From NCBI GenBank assembly GCA_020249285.1, contig JADCFX010000008.1:143843-207842 (forward strand): a stretch of DNA of 64,000 nucleotides, given 5' to 3'. Within the stretch, counting starts at the first letter, position 1, and every line of letters begins with the position of its first letter. Shown here in pieces: positions 53,813 to 63,241 of this stretch. The notes under the pieces are model-generated. The model was not told where the DNA came from. It ran no database searches and saw only the letters and a program-made list of their open reading frames with translations. The DNA comes from Roseomonas sp. Its GTDB lineage: Bacteria > Pseudomonadota > Alphaproteobacteria > Acetobacterales > Acetobacteraceae. Both the position numbers and the translations under genes were made by a program.

Positions 53813-54469
53813 ATGGGTTCCACCTTATTCTCCCATGCCGGCGTGACCATCCGGCTTTATAGAAACGACCTACCGGATGGCCTGGATTTGGGCCGTGTGG
53901 TTGCGATTGATACGGAAACCATGGGGCTTAACCCGCATCGGGATAGGCTTTGCCTGGTGCAGTTATCTTCGGGCGATGGGTCCGCGCATCTGGTGCAGAT
54001 CAGCCCGGCATCGCTTGGTGGGCGTGGGGCGGATGCGCCCAATTTGAAGAAATTATTGGCTGATCCGGCCATCACCAAGCTGTTTCATTTCGCGCGGTTT
54101 GATGTCGCGGCGTTGTATCATGCGCTGGGTGTTGTCACCGCGCCGGTGGTTTGCACCAAAATCGCCGCCAAGCTGGTGCGGACTTTTACGGATAGGCATG
54201 GGCTCAAGGATTTGTGCCGGGAATTGCTGGGCGTGGATTTGTCCAAGCAGCAGCAAACGTCAGATTGGGGTGCGGCGGAACTCACGACAGAACAAATGGC
54301 CTATGCCGCTTCTGATGTGCTGCATTTGCATGCGCTGTGGGCGAAGCTTGAAGGGTTGTTGAAGCGCGAAGGGCGGTTGGATTTGGCGGAAGCCTGTTTC
54401 CGTTTCCTGCCGGCGCGCGGGCGGCTTGATCTGCTGGGCTATGAAGACCCGGATATTTTCCACCACTAA
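53813..54469 (+). CDS. rnd: Ribonuclease D-type 3'-5' exonuclease
   Basis: A 218-residue single DEDD exonuclease domain. VVAIDTETMGLNPHRDRLC holds the D-x-E motif, LFHFARFDVAALYHALG the second Asp, and YAASDVLHLHALWAKL the Y-x3-D motif. The HRDC domains of E. coli RNase D are missing, as usual in alphaproteobacteria. It trims stable RNA 3' ends. It lies between tRNA-Leu and kdsD. Confidence 0.9.
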   Translation: MGSTLFSHAGVTIRLYRNDLPDGLDLGRVVAIDTETMGLNPHRDRLCLVQLSSGDGSAHLVQISPASLGGRGADAPNLKKLLADPAITKLFHFARFDVAALYHALGVVTAPVVCTKIAAKLVRTFTDRHGLKDLCRELLGVDLSKQQQTSDWGAAELTTEQMAYAASDVLHLHALWAKLEGLLKREGRLDLAEACFRFLPARGRLDLLGYEDPDIFHH

Positions 54470-54558
54470 TCGGCGCATTGCTGCCGCTGGCATTTTTTTT
54501 GCAGGGCCAGCCCCAGAATTTATTGACCCTTGAGGGCCGCCGCCTCATACAAGGTGGC

Positions 54559-55542
54559 GTGAATACTCTTAGCCCCCATCCTGACCTTGCCGAAGGCCGC
54601 CGCGTGCTGGCCCTGGAAGCAGATGCGCTGCGCGCGCTCTCAGACAGTTTGGATGATGGCTTTGTGCGTGCGGTGGGGTTGCTCGCGGGTGTCACGGGCC
54701 GCGTTGTTGTCTCCGGCATGGGGAAATCGGGCCATGTGGCGCGGAAGATTGCCGCGACCATGGCTTCCACCGGCACGCCAGCGCTGTTTGTGCATCCGGC
54801 GGAAGCCTCCCACGGGGATTTGGGGATGATCCTGGCGGGGGATGCGGTGCTGGCCTTGTCCAATTCTGGGGAAACGCCGGAATTGGCGGATTTGATCGCG
54901 CATTCCAGGCGCTTCAGCCTGCCGCTGATTGGCATTATCGGCCGCGCGGAAAGCACCTTGGCGCGGGCGGCCGATGTGGCGCTGGTTTTGCCGGCGGCGG
55001 CTGAGGCCTGCCCGATGGGCCTCGCGCCCACAACCTCCACCACCATGCAAATGGCGCTGGGGGATGCTTTGGCGGTGGCGTTGCTCTCGCGGCGGGGGTT
55101 CACGGCTTCGGATTTTCGGGTGTTTCATCCAGGGGGCAAGTTGGGGGCGCGTTTGTCGCGCGTGCGGGATCTGATGCATGGCGCGGCGGAATTGCCTTTG
55201 GCACCGCCCGACATGCCAATGGAAGCCGCGATTTTGGCCATGACCGCGCGGCGCTTCGGCTGCCTTGGCGTCGTCGGCGCAGATGGCGTGCTCGCCGGCG
55301 TGATTACGGATGGCGATTTGCGGCGGTCGCTGGAAGTCTCGGGCGGGGCGGGTTTGCTCGCGCGCCCGGCGGGTGAGGTGATGACACGTAATCCCCGCGC
55401 TATCACCGGCGATGCGCTGGCGGCGGAAGCGCTGGGGCTGATGAACAAGCACGCCATCACCGCGCTTTTCGTGGTGGATGAAGGGCGCCGGCCGATCGGC
55501 ATTCTGCATATCCATGATTTGTTACGCGCAGGTGTGGCGTGA
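54559..55542 (+). CDS. kdsD: Arabinose-5-phosphate isomerase
   Basis: The enzyme makes arabinose 5-phosphate from ribulose 5-phosphate for KDO in LPS. The GTG at 54559 with AAGGTGG before it gives 327 residues. The SIS domain has VVSGMGKSGHVARKIAATMA and LSNSGETPELADLIAHSRR; two CBS domains follow (MEAAILAMTARRFGCLGVV; VMTRNPRAITGDALAAEALG). The lptC gene overlaps its stop, tying it to LPS transport. Confidence 0.93.
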   Translation: MNTLSPHPDLAEGRRVLALEADALRALSDSLDDGFVRAVGLLAGVTGRVVVSGMGKSGHVARKIAATMASTGTPALFVHPAEASHGDLGMILAGDAVLALSNSGETPELADLIAHSRRFSLPLIGIIGRAESTLARAADVALVLPAAAEACPMGLAPTTSTTMQMALGDALAVALLSRRGFTASDFRVFHPGGKLGARLSRVRDLMHGAAELPLAPPDMPMEAAILAMTARRFGCLGVVGADGVLAGVITDGDLRRSLEVSGGAGLLARPAGEVMTRNPRAITGDALAAEALGLMNKHAITALFVVDEGRRPIGILHIHDLLRAGVA

Positions 55543-56219
55543 AGAACCGTGCGCCTGACGCCCAGATGATGGCGGCCCCGCGCGGCGCGCGGCGCATCAC
55601 GGCGCCTTCGCGCGAACGCTGGTCCCCCTCGGCTGGGCAAATGGCGCGCCGGCGGCTGATGGTGGGCGCGCTGAAATGGCTGGTGCCAGGCGCTGGTCTG
55701 GCGCTGTTGCTGGCCATTGTCATCTGGCCGGAATTGGAAGGCGCTGAAGAACGCGCGCGGGTTTCCTTTCGTCGTGTCGCGCAAACCGCGCCGGAGGCTA
55801 TTCGGATCGTCGCCCCTCGCTATCAGGGGGTGGATGAACAGAACCGGCCCTATACCGTCACGGCTTCGGTCGCGACTCAGGGGCAAAATCAGGACATTGT
55901 TGATCTTGAAGCACCGCGCGCTGATTTGCTGATGACCGATGGCTGGGTGCTGCTGGAATCGCGCGAAGGCCGGCTGGACAAGGCGCGCAATCATCTTGAC
56001 CTGCGGGGCGAGGTCACGCTGTGGCATGATGGCGGCAATCTGTTGGTCACCGAAGAAGCTGCGATTGAATTGAAGGAAGGGGCAGCCTCCGGCGACAAGC
56101 CCGTGGCCGCGCAAGGCCCCTTCGGCACGCTGGTGAGTGAGGGCTTCCGCCTTTATGACAAGGGGGCGGTGGTGGTTTTCACCGGCCAATCGCGCGCCCT
56201 GTTGGAAGGCAAACAATGA
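55539..56219 (+). CDS. lptC: LPS export protein LptC
   Basis: A 226-residue inner-membrane anchored protein; one transmembrane segment (LVPGAGLALLLAIVIWPELE) follows a basic cytoplasmic start of about 45 residues, and the rest is the periplasmic LptC beta-jellyroll with PRYQGVDEQNRPYTVTAS. It hands LPS from LptB2FG to LptA. It overlaps kdsD and lptA by 4 bp each. Confidence 0.88.
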   Translation: MKNRAPDAQMMAAPRGARRITAPSRERWSPSAGQMARRRLMVGALKWLVPGAGLALLLAIVIWPELEGAEERARVSFRRVAQTAPEAIRIVAPRYQGVDEQNRPYTVTASVATQGQNQDIVDLEAPRADLLMTDGWVLLESREGRLDKARNHLDLRGEVTLWHDGGNLLVTEEAAIELKEGAASGDKPVAAQGPFGTLVSEGFRLYDKGAVVVFTGQSRALLEGKQ

Positions 56220-57124
56220 AGCGGCGTTTTGCATTGGCGCTTTCCCTGCTGGCAGGGGCTGCTTGGGCGCAGGCCGTGGACCTCAATCAAGGCGGCCCCA
56301 TCGAAGTCACGGCGCGTGATGGCATGGAATGGCGCCAGAATGAACAGGTGGTGATCGCGCGCGGCGCGGCGCGGGCGGTGCGCGGCGGGGTCACGATTGA
56401 TGCTGATTTGCTGATGGCACGCTATCGCCCACGCGGCGGCGCGCCGGCAGAAGCCCGGCCACCCAGTGAAGGCCCCGGCGGCGCCAGTGAAATCTGGCGC
56501 CTGGAAGCCGAAGGTACTGTCGTGATCACCACCGCCACAGATCGTGCCGAAGGCGATCGTGCGATTTACGATATGGATCAGGCCGTCATGGTCCTCACTG
56601 GGCGCAATCTGCGCCTTACCTCGCCGGATAATGTACTGACCGCACGTGACAGCGTGGAGTATTGGCCGCAACGGCGCATGGCGGTGGCGCGTGGTGACGC
56701 GGTGGTGGTGACCAAGGATGACAGGCGCGTGCGCGCTGATGTGCTAGTTGCCTATTTCAAGGAAGCACCAACGGAAGGCTCTGCGGCGCAGCGCCCGGTG
56801 GCCGCGCGCCCTGGGGCGGAAGCCTCGCCTGGGTCCAGCAGCAATCTGGAAAAGGTGGAAGCCTATGGCCGGGTTGAAATCCGTACGCCGGAAGAAGTCG
56901 TGCGCGGGGATTCTGGCGTCTATACGCCGCCGAATGGGCTGGCGCGCTTGCTTGGCAATGTCACCATTGTGCGCGGTGACAATACTCTGACGGGGTGTGA
57001 GGCGATTGTGAATATGGACACCGGCATTTCGCGACTTGTGGCCTGCCCAAATGAAAGAGTGCGCGGCATCATCGTACCAGGTGAGGGCCAGGGCCTTCCG
57101 GGACCTGGGGCGCCGATGCGATGA
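56216..57124 (+). CDS. lptA: LPS export periplasmic protein LptA
   Basis: A 302-residue protein with a signal peptide ([16 protein letters not shown]) and an OstA/LptA jellyroll: [37 protein letters not shown] and [19 protein letters not shown]. It is longer than E. coli LptA because of two Pro/Gly-rich inserts. It bridges the periplasm to LptD. Overlaps with both neighbours show a single translational unit. Confidence 0.9.
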   Translation: MKRRFALALSLLAGAAWAQAVDLNQGGPIEVTARDGMEWRQNEQVVIARGAARAVRGGVTIDADLLMARYRPRGGAPAEARPPSEGPGGASEIWRLEAEGTVVITTATDRAEGDRAIYDMDQAVMVLTGRNLRLTSPDNVLTARDSVEYWPQRRMAVARGDAVVVTKDDRRVRADVLVAYFKEAPTEGSAAQRPVAARPGAEASPGSSSNLEKVEAYGRVEIRTPEEVVRGDSGVYTPPNGLARLLGNVTIVRGDNTLTGCEAIVNMDTGISRLVACPNERVRGIIVPGEGQGLPGPGAPMR

Positions 57125-57879
57125 ACGAGACCGCGCCATTGAAGGTGGTCCCTGGCGCCGGAGGGCTGCACGCCACAGGGCTCGGCAAGCGTTACAAGAA
57201 GCGGCCGGTGGTGCGCAATGTGTCACTGTCTTTGCAGCGCGGCGAAGCGGTTGGGCTGCTCGGGCCGAATGGTGCGGGCAAGACCACCACCTTCTACATG
57301 ATTACCGGCCTGGTACAGCCCGATGAAGGGCGCGTGATGATGGATGGGCATGATGTCACCATGCTGCCCATGTATCGCCGCGCACGGCTTGGGCTTGGCT
57401 ATCTGCCGCAGGAAGCCAGCATCTTTCGCGGCCTGACGGTGGAACAAAATATCCGTGCCGCGCTTGAAGTGGTGGAACCGGAAGCGGATCGCCGCGCGGC
57501 AATGCTCGATGAATTGCTGGCGGAATTCGGCATTGCGCATTTGCGCCGCGCCCCCGCCTTGGCACTTTCGGGCGGTGAACGTCGCCGCTGCGAAATTGCG
57601 CGCGCCTTGGCGACCCACCCTTCCTATATCCTGTTGGATGAACCACTCGCCGGCATTGATCCCATCGCGGTTGGCGAGATTCGCGATTTGGTCAAGCATT
57701 TGAAGGACCGCGGCATTGGCGTGCTGATCACGGATCATAATGTGCGGGAAACGCTGGAAATCATTGACCGTGCCTATATTCTGCATGAAGGCAAGGTTTT
57801 GATGGAGGGCAACCCGCAGGAAATCGTGGCGAATGAGGATGTACGCCGCGTCTATCTTGGCGAAAAATTCAGCCTGTAA
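57121..57879 (+). CDS. lptB: LPS export ABC transporter ATPase LptB
   Basis: A 252-residue ABC ATPase: [19 protein letters not shown] (Walker A), [18 protein letters not shown] (Q loop with the LptB-typical PQEASIFR), [17 protein letters not shown] (signature) and [18 protein letters not shown] (Walker B). It drives LPS extraction with LptFG. rpoN follows at 62 bp, the classic arrangement. Confidence 0.96.
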   Translation: MNETAPLKVVPGAGGLHATGLGKRYKKRPVVRNVSLSLQRGEAVGLLGPNGAGKTTTFYMITGLVQPDEGRVMMDGHDVTMLPMYRRARLGLGYLPQEASIFRGLTVEQNIRAALEVVEPEADRRAAMLDELLAEFGIAHLRRAPALALSGGERRRCEIARALATHPSYILLDEPLAGIDPIAVGEIRDLVKHLKDRGIGVLITDHNVRETLEIIDRAYILHEGKVLMEGNPQEIVANEDVRRVYLGEKFSL

Positions 57880-57940
57880 TTGGATAATGGCGCCGCATGT
57901 TTCCCAACTTCCCGCGCGCCGCTGAAACTGAGCAAGGCTA

Positions 57941-59416
57941 ATGGCTCTCGGCCCGCGCCTCGATCTCAGACAATCACAGCAGCTGGTGATGACGCCGCAG
58001 CTGCGCCAGGCGATCAAGCTGCTGCAATCTTCCAATCTGGAAGTCTCGGCCTTTGTCGAGGAAGAACTTGAACGCAACCCTCTGCTGGAACGCGATGAAC
58101 GCCCGCTGGCCGGCCCGGATGCCGGGCGCAGCACTGACCCATTGCCGGTAGCAAGCGAACCGGCGGATGCCGCCAGCGCTGCCGCTTCCGATGCACTGCC
58201 TTCGGAAAATGCAGCGCCGCTCGATGCCGAATGGGATAATGTCTATGACAATGGCCTGCCGCCGATTGGCCGTGGCGGCAATCGCGATTTCGATGATGAT
58301 CTTTCCGGCATTGAAGCCATGGAAGCGCCGGAACGTTCCTTGCGCGATCATTTGGCGGAACAGATACGGCTGAATTTCACCTCACCGCAGGAAAGGCTGA
58401 TTGCCGGCAATCTGCTCGCATTGGTGGATCCCGCCGGGCGGTTGCATGTGCGCGCGCAGATGATTGCGGATGCGTTGGGGTGTGAAACCGCGCTGGTGGA
58501 CCGCGTGCGCCTTGCCATGGCGCGCTTCGATCCTGTTGGCATGTTCTGCCATGATTTGGCGGAATGCCTCGCGGTGCAATTGCAGGATCGCAATCGTTTT
58601 GACCCCGCCATGGCGGCACTGCTCGCCAATCTGGAATTGCTCGCCAAGCGTGACCTGAAGGGCTTGCAGGAAATCTGCGGCGTGGATGCCGAAGACATGG
58701 CGGAAATGGTCGCGGAGCTGAGGCGGCTGGACCCGAAGCCTGGCGCTTCCTTTGATGCGCCACCAGCGCCAACGCTGATACCAGATGTGCTGATGCGGCG
58801 CGGGCCGGATGATGATTGGATTGTTGAGCTCAATCTGGAAACCCTGCCGCGTGTGCTCGTGAATAAGGGCTTCTTTGCCTCGGCCAATGTCAGTGCGCGC
58901 GGCAAGGATGACAAGAATTGGATCGCGGAACGCTTCCAGACTGCGTCCTGGTTGGTCAAATCGCTGGAACAACGCGCCAATACCATCCTGAAAGTGGCCG
59001 CCGAAATTGTGCGCCGGCAGGATGGGTTTTTCCGCCATGGTGTTGGGCATTTGCGCCCGCTGATCCTGCGCGATGTGGCGGATGAGGTTTCGCTGCATGA
59101 AAGCACCGTCTCCCGCGTTACATCGAACAAGGCCATTGCCACGCCGCGCGGCACTTTTGAGCTGAAATATTTCTTCACCACCGCCATTGCCGGCACGCGC
59201 GGCGGGGAAGCCCATAGTGCTGAGGCCGTGCGTTACCGCATCAAGGCCATGGTGGATGCCGAAAACCCAGCGGATATCCTATCCGATGATACGATTGTGG
59301 CCCGGCTACGCGAAGAAGGCGTGGACATTGCCAGGCGAACTGTGGCCAAATACCGCGACGCGTTGCGCATTCCATCATCCGTGCAGCGCAAACGGGAGAA
59401 GGCCGCCTCGGCCTGA
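57941..59416 (+). CDS. rpoN: RNA polymerase sigma-54 factor
   Basis: A 491-residue sigma-54. The Gln/Leu-rich activator-response region is LDLRQSQQLVMTPQLRQAIK, the core-binding domain covers about residues 120-300, the HTH is in LRDVADEVSLHESTVSRVT, and the RpoN box is in ARRTVAKYRDALRIPSS near the C-terminus. It directs enhancer-dependent transcription. Confidence 0.96.
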   Translation: MALGPRLDLRQSQQLVMTPQLRQAIKLLQSSNLEVSAFVEEELERNPLLERDERPLAGPDAGRSTDPLPVASEPADAASAAASDALPSENAAPLDAEWDNVYDNGLPPIGRGGNRDFDDDLSGIEAMEAPERSLRDHLAEQIRLNFTSPQERLIAGNLLALVDPAGRLHVRAQMIADALGCETALVDRVRLAMARFDPVGMFCHDLAECLAVQLQDRNRFDPAMAALLANLELLAKRDLKGLQEICGVDAEDMAEMVAELRRLDPKPGASFDAPPAPTLIPDVLMRRGPDDDWIVELNLETLPRVLVNKGFFASANVSARGKDDKNWIAERFQTASWLVKSLEQRANTILKVAAEIVRRQDGFFRHGVGHLRPLILRDVADEVSLHESTVSRVTSNKAIATPRGTFELKYFFTTAIAGTRGGEAHSAEAVRYRIKAMVDAENPADILSDDTIVARLREEGVDIARRTVAKYRDALRIPSSVQRKREKAASA

Positions 59417-59514
59417 TCCGGACAGAAAGGCGACCCCGGAGGAAGGCAAGGGTCGCACGCCCGGTCGCCTTGGGGCGGCCCCTCCACTTTTGAAAAAAGG
59501 GAGGGCATAGGCCC

Positions 59515-60099
59515 ATGCATATTACGGTAGCCGGCAAACAGGTTGAAACCGGAGAAGCGCTGAAGACCCATGTGAGTGACGGGCTGGCGATGATCACCGC
59601 CAAGTATTTCGATCACGCGCTTGAAGCCAATGTGACCTTCCACAAGCATCGAAGCCAGTTCAGTTGCGATATTAATCTGAAGGCCGGGCGCGGGCTGATG
59701 ATGCGCGCTGAGGGCGAAGGTGCCGATGCGCATCGCGCTTTTGAAGTGGCCGCCGAGCACTTAGCCAAGCGCCTGCGCCGCTATCGCCGGCGCGTGAATG
59801 AACATGCGCGGTCCTTCGCCAGCGAACGCGAAGCGGTGACAGAGGAAGCGCCGCGTGGCCGGCGCTATGTGATCGAAGCCCCGGCGGATGAGGAAGCGGC
59901 TGATCATGGCGACCACGGTGCCATCATTGCCGAACACCCGGCGCATATTGAACGCCTGACCGTGGGAGAAGCGGTGATGCGGTTGGATTTGGCGCAGGCG
60001 CAAGCGCTGATGTTCCGCAATAAGAAGGGCGGCGGGCTGAATGTTGTCTATCGCCGCGCCGATGGGCATATCGGTTGGATTGATCCGGGAGAGGGATAA
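59515..60099 (+). CDS. hpf: Ribosome hibernation promoting factor, long form
   Basis: The 194-residue protein has the N-terminal S30AE domain (MHITVAGKQVETGEALKTHV ... SQFSCDINLKAGRGLMMRAE) and the C-terminal dimerisation domain of long HPF (RLTVGEAVMRLDLAQAQALM, then GGGLNVVYRRADGHIGWIDP). It parks 70S ribosomes as 100S dimers. The last two thirds are duplicated with many third-position changes at 62798-63182, with 2.7 kb of other genes in between. ptsN, the usual next gene, is not here. Confidence 0.93.
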   Translation: MHITVAGKQVETGEALKTHVSDGLAMITAKYFDHALEANVTFHKHRSQFSCDINLKAGRGLMMRAEGEGADAHRAFEVAAEHLAKRLRRYRRRVNEHARSFASEREAVTEEAPRGRRYVIEAPADEEAADHGDHGAIIAEHPAHIERLTVGEAVMRLDLAQAQALMFRNKKGGGLNVVYRRADGHIGWIDPGEG

Positions 60100-60223
60100 G
60101 CCAGCCCGCTTGGCGTCGCCTATTGAGCCACCCAGCAGGTCCGTCGGACGCCGTGCGTTTGCTCAATATTCTCGCGCCAGGCGGAGTGGCCTGGTGCGCG
60201 GAAGCTATCTGCTATTCTGGTTT

Positions 60224-60931
60224 TCAAGCAGCCAAGGTAACTCGCTGGCGCACCAGGGAGCTGTCCGTGATGTTTGTGATGACGTAAGCGCCAAGTCCTT
60301 CTCGTGAGATCTTGCGTAAGGGGTTGTCAGCCGGCGTCATTGGTCGCGCATCGGGACCGGCTTCGTCCGTCAGCAGCGTAGGGTTCAGAATACGCCAATC
60401 GAGCGCGCTTTTCTCTATGGCCGCTTCAGCAACGGCATGGTCGCGATAGCTCCAGCGCACATTGCTGATTCCGATGAAAGCGCGGGCCCACCAGGGTAAG
60501 CTACCCCATGCCTGGCCTACACCATAGGCGCTGATATATAGAAGGCGGGGCACACGCTCTGCCAGCATGGCCGGCATTATCAAAGCCGTCGCTGCGGAGC
60601 ACACATTTTTCGGCGAAATAAGAGGCGCAAAGGGGGAGCGTGTGCGACGGCGAATGCCTAGCGCTACAACCACCGCGTCGGCACCGCGCAAAATCTCGCA
60701 TAGGGTCTCTTGCTGTGCTTTTACCGAGCCGTCAGTCCCCAAGCCATTTATACCATGTTGCAAGTTGCTCTGATCGAGCGGCAGAACTGGCCAAGCTGCT
60801 CTGGTCCTAAACTCGGTTGGCAGAACTGCCGGATTGCGCGCAACCGCAACCATGTCGAGGCCCCTTGCCTGACCATGGGTAACTATATGCCTGCCCGTCG
60901 CACCACTTGCACCAAATACAACAATTCGCAT
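60224..60931 (-). CDS. Atypical SDR / NAD(P)H-binding protein
   Basis: The ATG at 60931 gives 235 residues. MRIVVFGASGATGRHIVTHG is the NmrA-like nucleotide-binding motif, and RLLYISAYGVGQAW and LDWRILNPTLLTDEAG are typical of the NAD(P)-binding (YwnB/SDR_a5) group, which has no fixed catalytic Tyr-Lys pair. It lies 65 bp after the dioxygenase gene on the same strand and is probably cotranscribed with it. Codon use differs from rpoN and hpf. Confidence 0.78.
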   Translation of the reverse strand: MRIVVFGASGATGRHIVTHGQARGLDMVAVARNPAVLPTEFRTRAAWPVLPLDQSNLQHGINGLGTDGSVKAQQETLCEILRGADAVVVALGIRRRTRSPFAPLISPKNVCSAATALIMPAMLAERVPRLLYISAYGVGQAWGSLPWWARAFIGISNVRWSYRDHAVAEAAIEKSALDWRILNPTLLTDEAGPDARPMTPADNPLRKISREGLGAYVITNITDSSLVRQRVTLAA

Positions 60932-60996
60932 TCTCAAACCTCCGTCGTGTGAGCGAGCACGCGCCGAATGATGGTGAACGGCAACCCGCAAATGGA

Positions 60997-61764
60997 TTAT
61001 GCTAGAACGATATCGAAACGAAAAAGTGGCACGCTTGCTGGGTTGGCCGACTCACCCGCCATAATCATGCGTTGCCGCAGTGATGAATCCGTGATGCGCG
61101 ACAGGAGGCTGTCAGACGCGTTTTTTGGTTCATCGGCAAACCATGCTTCGGTGGTCAATTCGGTTCCACCGGGTGGTTGAACCAGAATATGGATATGTGC
61201 GGTGCGTTTGATCAGGCCAAGAAAGCGTGTATAGCTTGGTGGGCGAATGGTTCGAAAAACATAGGCACCGTCAGCGTCGCTAGCAGTGATACCATAACCG
61301 GTAAATCCTGGATCTGAAACCCCATCGTCTTCCGCGCGATAAAGGGCGTCGGCATTCACGCTCCAGATCTCTATGCGGGCTTGCGGTACAGGACGCCCAT
61401 CGGTGCGCAGAACCCGGCCGGTCAACGTGATATGCTGCCCTCGTGCGGGGGCCGCCGCTGGATCGGTCCCGCGGGTAAGGTCGGTGCCAGGCGGCTCCGG
61501 CCAGCGTTGGGGCCGTGCCGACAAAAAGGGCAGGCCCCATGGCGCCGGAGGATAAAACGGCCCGCGGCTGACATTTGGGGTTGGTGTCAAGTACGCGTCC
61601 CTGGCCATCGCAGGAGTGCTGGCTTCTCTCGGCCATCCGAGGCCGCTTTGAGCGCTGGTCAGTCCAGATGGGTCCCGTTGGGGCATGGCTAGAGCCTGAC
61701 GGCTACCTAGAAGGCCAAGAACCGAGATACCCAATGAGGCCATCCGTCGCGTTATGGGGGACAT
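60997..61764 (-). CDS. Intradiol ring-cleavage dioxygenase-like protein, exported
   Basis: The ATG at 61764 gives 255 residues. The N-terminus SPITRRMASLGISVLGLLGS is a Tat-like signal peptide. The catalytic domain has GRVLRTDGRPVPQARIEIWS, DALYRAEDDGVSDPGFTGYG and RPPSYTRFLGLIKRTAHIHI, with Tyr, Tyr, His and His in the order of Fe(III) ligands in protocatechuate 3,4-dioxygenase. An exported intradiol enzyme is less common and may act on other aromatics. It is divergent from the AraC gene (97 bp). Confidence 0.82.
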   Translation of the reverse strand: MSPITRRMASLGISVLGLLGSRQALAMPQRDPSGLTSAQSGLGWPREASTPAMARDAYLTPTPNVSRGPFYPPAPWGLPFLSARPQRWPEPPGTDLTRGTDPAAAPARGQHITLTGRVLRTDGRPVPQARIEIWSVNADALYRAEDDGVSDPGFTGYGITASDADGAYVFRTIRPPSYTRFLGLIKRTAHIHILVQPPGGTELTTEAWFADEPKNASDSLLSRITDSSLRQRMIMAGESANPASVPLFRFDIVLA

Positions 61765-61861
61765 CTGGATCACCTGTGTTGCTTTGCAGCTTGAATATTG
61801 GCCTATCGCCCGCGATACTCCGATAGAAGAAAAATCCTGTTTTTTATCGAGAAAATCCGGA

Positions 61862-62797
61862 ATGGATGCGCTCAGCAGCCTTCTCAATGAAATCCGCTTT
61901 GAAGGTTGGTTCTTCTGCCGCAGCGATCTTGCGGCTCCTTGGGGGTTCGAATTGCCTGGGGGTCGGCTCGTAGCTTTGCATGCCGTGCTTGAGGGGCATT
62001 GTCGGTTGGACATCCCGGGAACCGATGAGGCGGTGGAACTCAAAACTGGCGACGTGGCTCTGCTACCGCTTGATTCGCGGCATTGGCTGCGCAGCGATGC
62101 CACCAGCTCCCCAGTGGCGGTGACGCTGCTGCAGGGGCTCGACCGTCGCGATCGAAACATGACGACTTTCCGCATGCCCGGTACGGGCCTGCGTTGTAAG
62201 CTGCTCACCGCAAGCTTCACCGCCCAGGGCCTTTTCCAAGGTGTCGCTTTGCGGGGATTGCCACGGATTATTGTACTTGATGCGACTGACGGCGGCTTCC
62301 CCACAGGCATTCGTAGGGTCATCGAAGCGATAATGGCAGAGAGCCAAGCAGCACAGGTAGGCGTCGCGCCAATTCTTCGCCGATTAGGGGTGGTGCTTCT
62401 GGTGCAAGCGCTGCGGGAAGCAGTGACGACATTGCCTTTGCGTGGCGCCTGGTTGTCAGCCATCGCCGATCCATCGCTTGGGCGCGCTCTGGCGGCCATT
62501 CATGCCCGCCCTATGGCGCCTTGGACGCTCGTCACTCTGGCAGCAGAAGCGGGTGCGTCTCGTAGCAGCTTTGCCGAGCGCTTTCGGGAAGCCATCGGCC
62601 TGACCCCTATGGCTTATGTGGCGAAGCTAAGATTAAGTCTCGCTGCGAACGCTCTACAGTCCGGCCGGGACAGTATCTCCCGCATTTCAGTTGCGTATGG
62701 GTATCGTTCGGTATCAGGTTTTACCCTAGCCTTTCGCAGGGCCTTTGGGCGCACCCCCGCGGATGTGCGACGTGCGGCGCGAACCGATGGCGCGTGA
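61862..62797 (+). CDS. AraC-family transcriptional regulator
   Basis: The 311-residue protein has a cupin-type sensor domain (VALHAVLEGHCRLDIPG, ELKTGDVALLPLDSRHWL), an AraC_binding_2-like arrangement, and a C-terminal double HTH: LVTLAAEAGASRSSFAERFR and ISRISVAYGYRSVSGFTLAF with RAFGRTPADVRRA. It probably controls the divergent dioxygenase-SDR pair. Its TGA is followed directly by the truncated hpf copy. Confidence 0.9.
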   Translation: MDALSSLLNEIRFEGWFFCRSDLAAPWGFELPGGRLVALHAVLEGHCRLDIPGTDEAVELKTGDVALLPLDSRHWLRSDATSSPVAVTLLQGLDRRDRNMTTFRMPGTGLRCKLLTASFTAQGLFQGVALRGLPRIIVLDATDGGFPTGIRRVIEAIMAESQAAQVGVAPILRRLGVVLLVQALREAVTTLPLRGAWLSAIADPSLGRALAAIHARPMAPWTLVTLAAEAGASRSSFAERFREAIGLTPMAYVAKLRLSLAANALQSGRDSISRISVAYGYRSVSGFTLAFRRAFGRTPADVRRAARTDGA

Positions 62798-63182
62798 CAA
62801 AGGTGCCGATGCCCATCGCGCCTTTGAAGTCGCAGCCGAGCATCTGGCCAAGCGGCTGCGCCGCTATCGCCGGCGCGTGAATGAACATGCGCGGTCCTTC
62901 GCCGGAGATCGGGAAGCGCTCGCAGAAGAAGCGCCTTCTGGCCGCCGCTATGTGATTGAAGCCCCAAGTGAGGAGGAAGCGCCTGAACATGGTGACCATG
63001 GTGCCATCATCGTCGAACACCCCGCGCATATTGAACGCCTGACGATTGGTGAGGCCTTGATGCGCCTTGATCTGGCCCAAGCCCAGGCGCTGATGTTCCT
63101 TAACAAGAAGGGCGGCGGGCTGAACGTGGTTTATCGCCGCGCCGATCGACATATCGGCTGGATTGATCCGGGGGAGGGGTAG
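62798..63182 (+). pseudogene. Truncated second copy of hpf (C-terminal two thirds)
   Basis: The frame reads KGADAHRAFEVAAEHLAKRL through YRRADRHIGWIDPGEG and a stop, matching residues about 68-194 of the HPF at 59515. The first 67 residues, which hold the start codon and ribosome-binding surface, are missing. DNA identity with the intact gene is roughly four in five, with most changes silent, so the two copies came from different lineages and are not a recent duplication. Confidence 0.85.
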
Positions 63183-63241
63183 GGCGTCGGCGCGGCGCGC
63201 GCCTCCTCGTTTTTGTGTCTGGCATGGCGTAATAAGGCGCC

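Noticed and set aside
62745..62797. Start of a complete second HPF within the end of the AraC gene
   Set aside because: The residues before KGADAHRAFE come from the AraC 3' end in another frame; the S30AE domain is missing.
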